The position numbers and the translations under genes were made by a program. Of a stretch of 64,000 nucleotides of DNA, positions 32,166 to 41,047 are shown in pieces. Location: NCBI GenBank assembly GCA_947624165.1, contig CANQJC010000002.1:62001-126000 (forward strand), in the 5' to 3' direction. The notes under the pieces were generated by a model. It ran no database searches and was not told the origin of the DNA. It saw only the letters and a list, made by a program, of their open reading frames with translations. Each line of letters opens with the position of its first letter. Position 1 is the stretch's first letter. This DNA is from an uncultured Clostridia bacterium (GTDB taxonomy: Bacteria > Bacillota > Clostridia > UBA1381).

Positions 32166-33068
32166 ATGATTTATACCGTAACGCTGAACCCCGCGCTCGA
32201 TTATATAATAAACGTGCCGGAATACGTAAGCGGCGCGGTCAACAGATGCGCGTCGGAAAAAATTTTACCCGGAGGTAAGGGAATAAACGTTTCCGTCATG
32301 CTGAATAATATGGGTGTGGAAAGTAAGGCTTTGGGGTTTTGTGCGGGATTCTCCGGCGGCGAGATCAGGAAACTGTTGGAGGAAGAACATATATCGACCG
32401 ATTTCGTCGAGCTGAGAGAAGGCTTCACGCGCATTAACGTTAAAATAAAATCAGACGCGGAAACGGAAATAAACGGCGAGGGACCATGCGCCTTGGAAGA
32501 GGATTACGAAAGACTTGTAAAAAAGCTCGACGCCGCGCGCGAGGGAGACGTAGTCGTTCTTGCCGGCAGCACGCCGCCGCCTTTCGCGGATGACGCGTAT
32601 AGGGATATTTTAAACGCGGTAAACAAAAGGGGAGCTTTAACCGTCCTCGACGCTTCGGGAGCGTCGCTTAAAAACGCGCTCGCCGAGAGACCGTTTCTCG
32701 TAAAGCCGAATCATCATGAGCTTGCGTCTCTGTTCGGAACGGATATCGCGAGCCGTGCCGACGCGGTGCGTTACGCTCTCATGCTTCAAGAATACGGCGC
32801 GCGCAACGTTCTTGTTTCCATGGCTGAAAAAGGAGCCACGCTCATCTGTGAGGACGGGCGCGTGTATGGATCGGACGCGCCGAAAGGTAAGGCGCGTAAC
32901 TCCACGGGCGCGGGAGACTCGATGGTAGCGGGATTTGTAGCGGCATACGCTGCGACCGGCGATCTGTACAAGGCTTTTAAAACGGGAATAGCCGCGGGAA
33001 GCGCGAGCGCGTTTTGCGACGGGTTTGCTTCGGCGAGCGATGTCAAGAAGCTTTATGATTTATTATAA
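32166..33068 (+). CDS. fruK: 1-phosphofructokinase (PfkB family)
   Basis: This 300-residue sugar-phosphate kinase of the ribokinase/PfkB group begins with the FruK/LacC-type N-terminus YTVTLNPALDYIINV and has PGGKGINVSVMLNNMG and the anion-hole/catalytic motif STGAGDSMVAGF. The expected reaction is fructose-1-phosphate to fructose-1,6-bisphosphate. LacC (tagatose-6-phosphate kinase) is an alternative. The downstream HPr gene favours a PTS-linked role. No fructose EII gene is in the window. Confidence 0.9.
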   Translation: MIYTVTLNPALDYIINVPEYVSGAVNRCASEKILPGGKGINVSVMLNNMGVESKALGFCAGFSGGEIRKLLEEEHISTDFVELREGFTRINVKIKSDAETEINGEGPCALEEDYERLVKKLDAAREGDVVVLAGSTPPPFADDAYRDILNAVNKRGALTVLDASGASLKNALAERPFLVKPNHHELASLFGTDIASRADAVRYALMLQEYGARNVLVSMAEKGATLICEDGRVYGSDAPKGKARNSTGAGDSMVAGFVAAYAATGDLYKAFKTGIAAGSASAFCDGFASASDVKKLYDLL

Positions 33069-33082
33069 AAGGAAGTGCGCAA

Positions 33083-33340
33083 ATGAAGGAATTCAGCTAC
33101 ACAATAACCGACCCTGACGGCATACACGCCCGTCCCGCCGGTTTTCTCGTGAACGAAGCCGCGAAGTATGAGTCGTCGGTCACGATAAGCAAAGACGGGA
33201 AAACGGGTGACGCGAAACGTATTTTTTCGGTAATGTCGCTCGGCGCGAGACGCGGACAGACGATAATCGTGAGAGTGGAGGGAGCGGACGAAAACGCCGC
33301 CGCGTCGCGTCTGGAGGATTTCATGAAATCAAATCTTTAA
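33083..33340 (+). CDS. HPr-family phosphocarrier with His15 but Arg at position 46
   Basis: This 85-residue protein matches HPr along its length. The phospho-accepting His15 is intact in DGIHARPAGF, and VMSLGARRGQ is conserved. The regulatory Ser46, phosphorylated by HPr kinase, is replaced by Arg in AKRIFSVMSLG. It should therefore carry phosphate from enzyme I but not respond to HPrK. It is 14 bp after fruK, so it may act in fructose PTS transfer, like FPr. Confidence 0.9.
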   Translation: MKEFSYTITDPDGIHARPAGFLVNEAAKYESSVTISKDGKTGDAKRIFSVMSLGARRGQTIIVRVEGADENAAASRLEDFMKSNL

Positions 33341-33367
33341 AAAACAGGTCGCAGGACCTGTTTTTTT
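33341..33367 (+). terminator. Terminator after the HPr gene
   Basis: A 10-bp stem (33341-33350 with 33355-33364) with a 4-nt loop ends in seven T residues. Confidence 0.9.
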
Positions 33368-33417
33368 GCGCCGCAAATCAAAAAGGACATACTCATTTCA
33401 CACCGCCTCAGAATATA

Positions 33418-33446
33418 CTGAAATATATCAACATAATATATTTCAG
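33418..33446 (+). promoter_or_regulatory. Perfect 11-bp inverted repeat before three small genes
   Basis: CTGAAATATAT (33418-33428) and ATATATTTCAG (33436-33446) are separated by 7 bp, directly before GAGGGG. Inside lies CATAATA (33432-33438), a match to a sigma-G -10; GAATA sits 16 bp upstream, short of the usual spacing. Operator or forespore promoter are both possible. Confidence 0.45.
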
Positions 33447-33463
33447 AGGGGATAGATGCGTGT

Positions 33464-33688
33464 ATGAACAAGTTTGAAAGGCTTTTGAAGGACTTCGATG
33501 AAAATCAGATAAGAGAGATAAACAAATTTCTGAACTCTGCGGACGGTAAACGTCTTAAAAATCAAATAAACGCTTCCGATAAGGAACGGCTTATGAACGA
33601 ATTTTCAAAACTGGATCCGAACGAAGTAAAAAAGCGTATATCGGGCTTGAGCACGTCGGAGCTTATGAAAATAATGAAAAATTTATAA
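33464..33688 (+). CDS. Small helical protein of unknown function
   Basis: This 74-residue protein is charged and helical, with no cysteines, signal or membrane segment (FERLLKDFDENQIREINKFLNS, EFSKLDPNEVKKRISGLSTSELMKIMKNL). It is the first of three closely spaced small genes (33464-34327) of a kind I associate with spore-forming Clostridia. No function is assigned. A possible sigma-G-like -10 in its upstream dyad would fit sporulation, as an inference. Confidence 0.75.
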   Translation: MNKFERLLKDFDENQIREINKFLNSADGKRLKNQINASDKERLMNEFSKLDPNEVKKRISGLSTSELMKIMKNL

Positions 33689-33715
33689 AATGTTTATCAA
33701 AGAGGTGACACCAAA

Positions 33716-34021
33716 ATGGCTGACGCTATGGATACGCTGAAAAATATTCTCGGAGACGACGCGGAGGATAAAATAAAAAGCGTGATGAGTTCTTTTTCCT
33801 CACAGCAGTCGGACGGGGACGCGGCGATAAACGCCGACAGCCTTAACCAATTGATGCAGATGAAGGATATAATGCAGAATCTCACGATGAACAGGAGCGA
33901 CCCGCGCACAAACCTGCTTTTATCTCTGAAGCCTTATATGCGCAGCGGCAGACAGCGTTCGATCGACAGCGCGGTAAGGCTTTTGGGACTGACCGGCGTT
34001 TGGAAGCTTTTAAGAAAGTAA
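33716..34021 (+). CDS. Small conserved clostridial protein
   Basis: This 101-residue protein has an acidic N-terminal half and a basic C-terminal motif NLLLSLKPYMRSGRQRSIDSAVRLLGLTGVWKLLRK. Firmicutes have related short proteins with an LLRALRPYL-type motif followed by a helix. Function unknown. GAGGTG ribosome site; 27 bp after the previous gene. Confidence 0.8.
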   Translation: MADAMDTLKNILGDDAEDKIKSVMSSFSSQQSDGDAAINADSLNQLMQMKDIMQNLTMNRSDPRTNLLLSLKPYMRSGRQRSIDSAVRLLGLTGVWKLLRK

Positions 34022-34042
34022 GCTTTTTTTGGGGGTGGTGCG

Positions 34043-34327
34043 ATGTACAGAAGTTACAGCTATAATAATATGCCGCAGCCGATACATAAAAACAAAGAGG
34101 AAAAAAGGGAGGAGAAACACGTTGAAAAAAAGGAAACGCTTCCCTGCGCGCCGCAGCACGACGCGAAGGACGGAAAAAAGGACGGTATCCTGGGCGGTAT
34201 ACTCGGAGATCTCGAATCCGACGACATAATCCTTATTATCGTCGCGCTCGTGCTTTTGCTCGACGATTGCGACGATAAGCTTCTGCTCGTCGCTCTCGCG
34301 TTCATTTTCTTTTCGGAATGGTTTTAA
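34043..34327 (+). CDS. Small protein with hydrophobic acidic C-terminal hairpin
   Basis: This 94-residue protein has a His/Lys/Glu-rich N-terminal half and a C-terminal hydrophobic pair SDDIILIIVALVLLLDDCDDKLLLVALAFIFFSEWF with an Asp-Asp-Cys-Asp-Asp turn. Similar short proteins are common in sporulating Clostridia; role unknown. Preceded by GGGGGTGG. Confidence 0.78.
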   Translation: MYRSYSYNNMPQPIHKNKEEKREEKHVEKKETLPCAPQHDAKDGKKDGILGGILGDLESDDIILIIVALVLLLDDCDDKLLLVALAFIFFSEWF

Positions 34328-34400
34328 ATAAAGCTGTATAAAATTAGGCGAAACAGGAAAATACTATCTAAAAAGGAGAATGTACGGAGGTAAATTATAA

Positions 34401-34787
34401 TTGGTATACGAGCCTAAATTTTACAAGTGCGGCGAATGCGGTTCGATCCTCGAAGCGATAACGCCCCAGTGCTGCGACGAGCTTAACTGCTGCGGCAAAA
34501 CCATGCAGCTGATGCGCGCGAACGAGCTTGTAACGCTTGAGGAGAAGCATATCCCTGTCGTAAAGCGCGAGGGCAGAAACCTGACCGTGTGCGTGGGACG
34601 GGTGCTTCATCCGATGAGCAGCGAGCATAGCATCATGTGGGTGGAGGTAAAGAGCAAATACCACGAGCAGCGCGTGACGCTGAAAAAAGGCGACGACCCG
34701 ATCGCGCTGTTCGAAATTCCCGAAAACGAAAAAGTAACGATTTATTCTTACTGCAATCTGCACGGACTATGGCGCATTTCCGCGTGA
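34401..34787 (+). CDS. dfx: Desulfoferrodoxin (class I superoxide reductase)
   Basis: This 128-residue enzyme reduces superoxide to peroxide in anaerobes. The N-terminal desulforedoxin domain (1-36) has C10, C13, C30, C31 for the FeS4 centre, plus an extra C24-C25 pair. The SOR domain supplies the Fe(His4Cys) site: H in EEKHIPVV, H in LHPMSSEHSI, and Cys/His in YSYCNLHGLW. Start is TTG with CGGAGG upstream. Confidence 0.95.
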   Translation: MVYEPKFYKCGECGSILEAITPQCCDELNCCGKTMQLMRANELVTLEEKHIPVVKREGRNLTVCVGRVLHPMSSEHSIMWVEVKSKYHEQRVTLKKGDDPIALFEIPENEKVTIYSYCNLHGLWRISA

Positions 34788-34801
34788 TATATTTCGCTAA
34801 G

Positions 34802-34849
34802 ATTACAGCGGCGGTATATAAACCTTACATTTTATTTACACGCTGTAAT
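34802..34849 (+). terminator. Long-loop inverted repeat after desulfoferrodoxin
   Basis: ATTACAGCG (34802-34810) and CGCTGTAAT (34841-34849) pair perfectly around 30 nt, followed by TTTGTTG. It may be a weak terminator, or an operator for the promoter that begins at 34854. Confidence 0.4.
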
Positions 34850-34853
34850 TTTG

Positions 34854-34882
34854 TTGCGTTTGAGAAAATAATGCTGTATAAT
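34854..34882 (+). promoter_or_regulatory. Orphan sigma-A promoter
   Basis: TTGCGT (34854-34859), 17 bp, perfect TATAAT (34877-34882). No plus-strand gene lies downstream, only the hairpin at 34920-34958. Confidence 0.55.
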
Positions 34883-34919
34883 GTACTTACGGAACAAAAT
34901 AGGATAAAAGGGGAATTGA

Positions 34920-34958
34920 AAAAGCCGGCTGCCGTCCCATCGGGACGCGTCGGCTTTT
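34920..34958. terminator. Two-part hairpin, terminator of the GH2 gene on the minus strand
   Basis: Outer stem AAAAGCCG/CGGCTTTT (34920-34927 with 34951-34958) and inner stem CGTCCC/GGGACG (34933-34938 with 34942-34947). The T tract is best on the minus strand. It may also end a short plus-strand RNA from the orphan promoter. Confidence 0.7.
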
Positions 34959-34971
34959 CCCGTATATAATT

Positions 34972-37602
34972 TTATACAAAAAGCTTTTTCACTTGCTCCG
35001 CGTCAAGCGTCTGCTTCGGCTTAAACGCGTCTGACGCGGTGTATTTATAAATACTGTTTCTCAACGCCGCGCCGCATTTGTCGTCCGCGCCGAGGTCAAA
35101 ACCGCAGAAAAGTATATCCGCGTTACCCACGCGCGCTTCAAACAGCGGTGAACGCCGCACGTTATAAAAGAAATTCGGTACCGGCTCGACTATGTATTTA
35201 AAATTGCCGTCCAGCACGGACACATCGGCGTTTACGGAAGCGTCGACGGGGTGCTTCCACTGAAAATCAGCGTATTTTCCCGTCGGGAAATCTGAAAACA
35301 CCTCGTGCTTATCGTCGATTATAAGTCCGCAGGCACGATCCGACTCAAAGTGAGCGGGCGACCAGAACGCGGGCTTGAAAAGACCGTCTATGGGGTGACG
35401 CAAATTCTCTTTTGTCATCATGAAAATAGCCTTGCCGCCGTTCTCGCACAGCGCGTCAAATTCGCTGCCCGCGTCTTTGATCACATTCACGCCGCACACG
35501 CGCGTCTCCTTCGCAATAACAAAAATCGTCCACGTATTCTCATACTCTTCTACCGCAAGACGCGCCGTAAGCATCGACGATTCCGTAATGAAGTCGAGCG
35601 GGAACGACACGGACTGAGAGTGCGTCTGAATTTCATACACGGCTTCATCGCCCTTTAGGAGCGTCAGCGTGTAGAGCGGACGCTTTATTTTTTCCTCGCC
35701 GTAATCGTAAAGGTCGAGATCGGCTTTGAATTTATCCGTATTATAAAATATTCTGTCGGATTTTAACAGAGGAACGACGGGCGAACAGAAGCATCTGAAA
35801 TCTTCTGCGGAGATAATATTTTTACTTCTCCAAAATACGTCGAGCAGTCCGATCGTGGCGGTACCCTGACCCGTGTAATCCGAAAGACCGAGAAGCTGAA
35901 AACCTCCCATATGATGTGTACGCAGAGACGCTTCGACGTCCTCCTTGTACATGAGAGCCGCCATCGCGCCGGACGCTTTTTTGTATTCGTCAAGCATATG
36001 ATAGACGTTATGCTCCAGCATATCCCTTTTGATACGCTCAAAGTTGGCGGGGAGCAGATTGCCGGTATAGTCGTTCGTGCTGTCCACGTCGGGATATACG
36101 CAGTATTGACCGATTTCAAACGATACGGTCGGTATATTTATTGATTTTATTGCTTTTTCGTAGTTGAGACGCGTATGCTCCGAAACAACGTCGTGGAACA
36201 CCTGGACGCGTACTCTTTTTTCATTCACTTCAAACGCGGAGAAATAGTCGTCCGCAGGTGTTACGGGACGGTCAAAATTAGACGTGAGCGTATATAACCG
36301 CCTGTTGTCGAGTGCTTTGATTTGGACGGTGAGATTCTCGAGCATTTCAAAATCGCCGAGAAGCTCGTTGCCGTTTGAGAACATAATGAACGACGGGTGG
36401 TTTCCGAACCATTCGGATATGTTCATCGCTTCATTATGGAAATACGTCCTGTGTATGGGATCGTCGCCCGTGGAGAGGGCGCACACGTCCACATTGAGCC
36501 ACAGCGGCATCTCGGCAAGAACGTAAACGCCGGTCATATCCGCGGCTTGGAACGCCGCTTCGGGCGGACACCAGGCGTGAAAACGCACATGATTCAGACC
36601 GTACTCCTTCACTGTCCTGAACGTTCTGAGCCAGGATTTAAGGTCGGTCGGGGGATAGCCGGTGAGCGGGTAAATGCCGCAGTCAAGCGTGCCGCGCAAC
36701 GCTGTTTTTTTGCCGTTTACGACAAAGTCGCGTCCTTTTGCGGCTACGGTGCGCATACCGAAGCTTACGCTTGAACTGCTCGCGCTTTCTTCGTGTCTGA
36801 CGGTTATGTTCATTTTGTAAAGGGCCGGATCAAATTCGCTCCAGTATATCGGCTTTTTTATCGGATAATCAAATCTTACTATCTGTTTTTTGTTGAAAAG
36901 CGTAAACGGATATTTTTTAACCCTGAGCGTCTCTCCGTCGGGCGTTTCGGCGAATGCTTCGACAACGACCTCGCTTCTGTCGTTGGGCTTCAGGCAGTCG
37001 GAATGAAGAGTAAGCTTTACGGACACGTTCCTTTCCGACGGGAAGATTTGAATGTTGGACGCGTGGAAAATCTCCTCGCATCTCAGTTCGATTTTTCCGA
37101 TAACGCCGTTCCATACAGACTGCGTGTCTACCGAATATCCGCTCGCCATACCGTCTATATTCAGCAGGTTGGAATTGTCGATTCGAAGCGTAATAGTATG
37201 CGAACCGCCCTTTATCCTGCCGGTGAGATTATAGATGTGCGGCGTGGAAATTTCAATTATGCGCCTGTCGATTTTCACACCGTCTATCCATAAATCGGAA
37301 GCTATATTGACGCGTTCCAGGAAAAGCGTCAGATACTTGTCCGCAAATTCGTCGGGGAGCGTGAAATCACGCTGAAGCCACAGCGCGCCTATATATTCGT
37401 AGCGCGGACGGAGGGTGCGGACGCTTTCGTAATTATATTCGTCGCTTGGGACAAATTTTTTGCCGACTTTATTCAGACACGCGTCGCCCGGAAGGGTGAA
37501 GTTTTCGTTTTTTAAGCTTCGTTCGTATATTTTTTGCGATATGCCTGTATTTTCAGGGTCGGTCTCATACCGCCATTGTCCCGATAAATCAATAGTACGC
37601 AT
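34972..37602 (-). CDS. Glycoside hydrolase family 2 (beta-galactosidase/mannosidase-like)
   Basis: This 876-residue cytosolic glycosidase (no signal peptide) has an N-terminal sugar-binding jelly roll (about 1-175), an immunoglobulin-like domain (about 180-290) and a TIM barrel (about 295-600). The acid/base Glu is visible in FSNGNELLGD and the probable nucleophile in VSFEIGQYC. A C-terminal ~270-residue beta region follows. Exact substrate unknown; the GH2 fold covers beta-galactoside, mannoside and glucuronide cleavage. Start overlaps the DUF5107 stop as TAATG. Confidence 0.88.
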   Translation of the reverse strand: MRTIDLSGQWRYETDPENTGISQKIYERSLKNENFTLPGDACLNKVGKKFVPSDEYNYESVRTLRPRYEYIGALWLQRDFTLPDEFADKYLTLFLERVNIASDLWIDGVKIDRRIIEISTPHIYNLTGRIKGGSHTITLRIDNSNLLNIDGMASGYSVDTQSVWNGVIGKIELRCEEIFHASNIQIFPSERNVSVKLTLHSDCLKPNDRSEVVVEAFAETPDGETLRVKKYPFTLFNKKQIVRFDYPIKKPIYWSEFDPALYKMNITVRHEESASSSSVSFGMRTVAAKGRDFVVNGKKTALRGTLDCGIYPLTGYPPTDLKSWLRTFRTVKEYGLNHVRFHAWCPPEAAFQAADMTGVYVLAEMPLWLNVDVCALSTGDDPIHRTYFHNEAMNISEWFGNHPSFIMFSNGNELLGDFEMLENLTVQIKALDNRRLYTLTSNFDRPVTPADDYFSAFEVNEKRVRVQVFHDVVSEHTRLNYEKAIKSINIPTVSFEIGQYCVYPDVDSTNDYTGNLLPANFERIKRDMLEHNVYHMLDEYKKASGAMAALMYKEDVEASLRTHHMGGFQLLGLSDYTGQGTATIGLLDVFWRSKNIISAEDFRCFCSPVVPLLKSDRIFYNTDKFKADLDLYDYGEEKIKRPLYTLTLLKGDEAVYEIQTHSQSVSFPLDFITESSMLTARLAVEEYENTWTIFVIAKETRVCGVNVIKDAGSEFDALCENGGKAIFMMTKENLRHPIDGLFKPAFWSPAHFESDRACGLIIDDKHEVFSDFPTGKYADFQWKHPVDASVNADVSVLDGNFKYIVEPVPNFFYNVRRSPLFEARVGNADILFCGFDLGADDKCGAALRNSIYKYTASDAFKPKQTLDAEQVKKLFV

Positions 37603-40600
37603 TATTTTTTGTTTCCTTTCAGCATATTTACGAGCTCAGACAGTCCTTGATGCGAAACGTCCTCCATAAGCCCCGCTTCCGCGTATTTGAGCGCGTTTTC
37701 CGTATCGTTGAGACCGCTGTAACCGAGCGCGGTAAGGAACGCGCAGCTCACGCGGTTTTTTCTGTCGAGATCCGCGTCGAAAATCAGGAAATCGGGAAGC
37801 GATACCGCGAAATAATCTATTTCCATATGATCGTTCATATGCTCCAGACCGTATGCCGTGAGAGTGTTAAACATACCGCGCGCCTTCTTCTCGTCTCCCA
37901 AAGCCGCCGCAGCCATGGCGCGGTAATAGAACATTTCGGGCGGCTGGTCGTTGTAATATACGGCGGAGGACAGGTCGCTGCCGCCGCGCATCGCAAGCGC
38001 GTAATATTCCGAAGCCTTTATGTAATCGGTATTCTCGTATGTTCTTGCGAGCATATAATATATATCGTTGTCGAGCGTACCGAAAAGCTTGCCTTCGCCG
38101 AGATTTTCGGGATATGTGAGAGCGCGCGTCAGATATTCGCGCGCAGCGTCGCGGTCGCCGTTATTCATAGATTCCGCCGCCAGTCCCATGAGTGCTTTCT
38201 TGTACTGCGCCGGAATTTTTCCTTCTCCGCCCTCCCACGGGTGGAAGATGTGCATATTTATCGCCTTTAAGGCTTTGTCGAAGAAGCCCGCGCTGTTGAG
38301 CAGCGTAACATACTCCGTGTACAGATCGTCGCGCTGTGCGACAAGCTCCTGATTATCCGCAAGAAGCTTAAGTCTCTTTTTCACAGGGACGTTGGTTTGC
38401 TTGTAAAGCTGGTCAAGCTCAAACAAAATACGCGGATTTTGTTTGTCGAGCCTGAACGAGCGTTCCATTTCCGCAACGGCCTTGTCCTTGTCTTTGAGCT
38501 TGTTGAAGTACGCGAGCGCGAGATTCCTGTGCACGATAGGATTGGACGGATCAAGCTCATTCGAGGTAGTCCAGCATCTGAACGCTTTTTCCCACTGACC
38601 CTTGTCATACAAAAGGTTACCCAAAAGGTACGGCGCGTTCGCGTCCGAGCTGTTATGCTCCATAGCGTACCTGAGCACAAGAATATCGTTGAGACGCACG
38701 GGGAAGCAGTAATCGCAGTTACACTTCGCCGCCATTTCAAGATTCACTTCGCTTTTTGAATAATACGCCATATAATAATGGAGCATCGCTTTATCCGCTT
38801 GAGAAACGAGAGCAAGGACCTTTGCCGCCTCGTCGTACAGACCGAATTCATTATAATCGAGCGACAGCTCTATGTAGCTGTCAATATCGCCGCGCATTAT
38901 TGTCGTAAGCTCGTTGAGCGCGGCGAAATCGTCCGTCACGCGATAAAATTCATAGCGGCATCCGTAATTGAGCGGGTCGATCTCCATAGTTTCGAGCGCG
39001 AGAGTTTTTGCGTCCATAAGTTTACCCGTAAGACGCAGGAGCGTCGTTTTGAGGTTACGCGCTTTGAGGTTGTGCGCTCCCTTAAGAAGAGACTGCTCAA
39101 CAAATTCGAGTGCAGCCGTATAGTTGCCGCGCAGCGCGCTGATGCACGCAAGCTGATAGAATCCCTTATCCTGCATGCTTCCCGACCATATCGACTTGTA
39201 GAACGCGTCGAACGCTTCGTCGAATCTGCCCTGCTTTCTGAGCGTCAGACCGAGGTTATAATACGGTTCGCAGTCGTAGGGGTTGGGATTTTTCCATGTA
39301 GATTTTTTGATTGCCGCTCTGAAATGACGCTCCGCCTTTTCGAATTCTCCGTTGTTGTAAAGATACCTGCCGTATGCGTTGTTGAGCCGTATATCCGTTT
39401 TGTCGCGGTGAAGTCCCTCAAGATAATAATCTTCGGGGCGGTAAGTCGCGTGGCGGTACTGCTCGAGATGCAGCGCGGTGAGATAAAGCTCTTCAAGAGA
39501 CTTGATCTCGGACGGCTTCGCGCACGGCTCGGCGGGCGACGGTGTCTTTTCATATTTATAAGGAGCCGGCGTATAGGAACATATTTCGTTTCCGTCCTCG
39601 TCTTTTACGGAGAGCGTCAAATCGGTCTCCGCGTCTCCGTCGAGTATTACCGCGGACGTATAAGGATTTTCGGGCGATATATCGAATTTTTCGTTAATAT
39701 ACTTTCTGATTTTGCCGGTCAGAGAAATAGTGACCGTCTTTTTCTCGGGCGAGTACACGCTTACAAACGCGTTGCCCTCGGACGTTTCGAGATTTATCGC
39801 CGCGCCCAGAGACGCGTTTTTGACCGCGCCCACGCTCTTGTACGGGAGGAAATACTGAGTAAACGTCTTTTCCTCATAAGGAGCGATGAAAGTGAAGTCG
39901 GGCTGATTATCGGTAAACATTCCCGTCATAAGCTCTATATAGGGACCGTTTTCGTCCGTTAGGTTTCTGTCCCATGCCTTTCCGAAATCTCCGCAGCCCC
40001 ATGTCCATTGCTTCTTTCCGGGTGAAATGTGATGATCTGCGATATGCAGAAGTCCCGCGTCCTTGGAATAATCATAATTACCTATAAAATCGTAATCGGA
40101 ATGATACGCCATATACGACGTGGGTACGGGTATATTCTTATAACGCGAGATATCAACTCCCGAGCTGTAATCCATTTTATAATACGTGCTCGTCGAAATC
40201 GGAAAACGCGACACGTCGCGCTTGCCGTGATCCATAACGGCGTGTACGTCGGGAGGAAAAATTGATTTTGTGTAATCGTTTACGGGTACCGCGGGATTCG
40301 CCCACCATAAAAATGTCTGCGGACGGTCGGTCTGATTGTAAAGCTGTCCCTTGATCTCCAGATACGCCTTGCCGGGATAAAGCGTATATTTCGCCATACC
40401 CTTTGTTCTGTGCATCTTTTCTATTTCACTTACAAATACGGTAGCCGAACCGTCTTCGTTTTCCCGAACGGTATAGTCGACGGGGTCGAACGTGGAAGGA
40501 CGATGATGCTGCGGCCAGTTGAATTCGATACCGCCGGAGACCCACGGACCCGCGAGACCGACAAGCGCGGGTTTTATGACCTCGTTATAATACACCGCGT

Positions 40601-40871
40601 CGTAATTATTCGTTTTGTCAAGTATTCTCTGTATTTTACCGCCTATTTCCGGCAGTACCGTTACAAGCAGATATTCGTTCTCGAGAAATACCGCCGTATA
40701 CGTTTTGTCAGTTTTTTCATCGGCGACGCTTTCACATACGGGGTGGGGATATACTCGTCCCGAGCTGCCCTGGTACACGCGCTTGTCAAGAAACATCGGT
40801 ATCTTGCTGTATTCTCCGATTTCGTATGTGGGGATAGTAATGTCGGTTACGCTAACCTTTACCTTGTCCAT
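37602..40871 (-). CDS. DUF5107 domain protein with C-terminal TPR array
   Basis: This ~1,089-residue protein has an N-terminal ~430 residues matching DUF5107, a galactose-mutarotase-like beta-sandwich (VLPEIGGKIQRILDKT, GGIEFNWPQHHRPST, QTFLWWANPAVPVND). It is followed by many tetratricopeptide repeats (about 500-1080). No signal peptide. The inferred role is binding or conversion of a glycan in the cytoplasm, with the GH2 partner translated by TAATG coupling. The catalytic activity is not known to me. ATG at 40871 has AAAGGAAGGA upstream; an upstream in-frame start is leader. Confidence 0.85.
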   Translation of the reverse strand: MDKVKVSVTDITIPTYEIGEYSKIPMFLDKRVYQGSSGRVYPHPVCESVADEKTDKTYTAVFLENEYLLVTVLPEIGGKIQRILDKTNNYDAVYYNEVIKPALVGLAGPWVSGGIEFNWPQHHRPSTFDPVDYTVRENEDGSATVFVSEIEKMHRTKGMAKYTLYPGKAYLEIKGQLYNQTDRPQTFLWWANPAVPVNDYTKSIFPPDVHAVMDHGKRDVSRFPISTSTYYKMDYSSGVDISRYKNIPVPTSYMAYHSDYDFIGNYDYSKDAGLLHIADHHISPGKKQWTWGCGDFGKAWDRNLTDENGPYIELMTGMFTDNQPDFTFIAPYEEKTFTQYFLPYKSVGAVKNASLGAAINLETSEGNAFVSVYSPEKKTVTISLTGKIRKYINEKFDISPENPYTSAVILDGDAETDLTLSVKDEDGNEICSYTPAPYKYEKTPSPAEPCAKPSEIKSLEELYLTALHLEQYRHATYRPEDYYLEGLHRDKTDIRLNNAYGRYLYNNGEFEKAERHFRAAIKKSTWKNPNPYDCEPYYNLGLTLRKQGRFDEAFDAFYKSIWSGSMQDKGFYQLACISALRGNYTAALEFVEQSLLKGAHNLKARNLKTTLLRLTGKLMDAKTLALETMEIDPLNYGCRYEFYRVTDDFAALNELTTIMRGDIDSYIELSLDYNEFGLYDEAAKVLALVSQADKAMLHYYMAYYSKSEVNLEMAAKCNCDYCFPVRLNDILVLRYAMEHNSSDANAPYLLGNLLYDKGQWEKAFRCWTTSNELDPSNPIVHRNLALAYFNKLKDKDKAVAEMERSFRLDKQNPRILFELDQLYKQTNVPVKKRLKLLADNQELVAQRDDLYTEYVTLLNSAGFFDKALKAINMHIFHPWEGGEGKIPAQYKKALMGLAAESMNNGDRDAAREYLTRALTYPENLGEGKLFGTLDNDIYYMLARTYENTDYIKASEYYALAMRGGSDLSSAVYYNDQPPEMFYYRAMAAAALGDEKKARGMFNTLTAYGLEHMNDHMEIDYFAVSLPDFLIFDADLDRKNRVSCAFLTALGYSGLNDTENALKYAEAGLMEDVSHQGLSELVNMLKGNKK

Positions 40872-40905
40872 GTTGGATCCTTCCTTTCGTTTTTTATATG
40901 GGTAT

Positions 40906-41004
40906 ATTATACAACATATTTTTATAAAAAGCATTAGTGAAAATTGCGTAAAAATATTAAAATATTGCTAAAGATTTGATTTTATAAAGACAGTATGTTA
41001 TAAT
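40906..41004. promoter_or_regulatory. Divergent promoters of araC-type regulator and GH2 operon
   Basis: Plus strand: TTGATT (40976-40981), 17 bp, TATAAT (40999-41004). Minus strand: TATAAT (40911-40906) without a recognisable -35, as expected for a promoter needing an AraC-type activator. Confidence 0.65.
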
Positions 41005-41047
41005 ATAAAAGGATAAAATAATATGAAAAAATTGCGGAGGTGAAAGC

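Noticed and set aside
38778-39962. 394-residue plus-strand ORF opposite the DUF5107 gene
   Set aside because: Antisense to a clearly coding gene; no domain and no start signal. Long antisense ORFs are produced by the GC-rich codon use.
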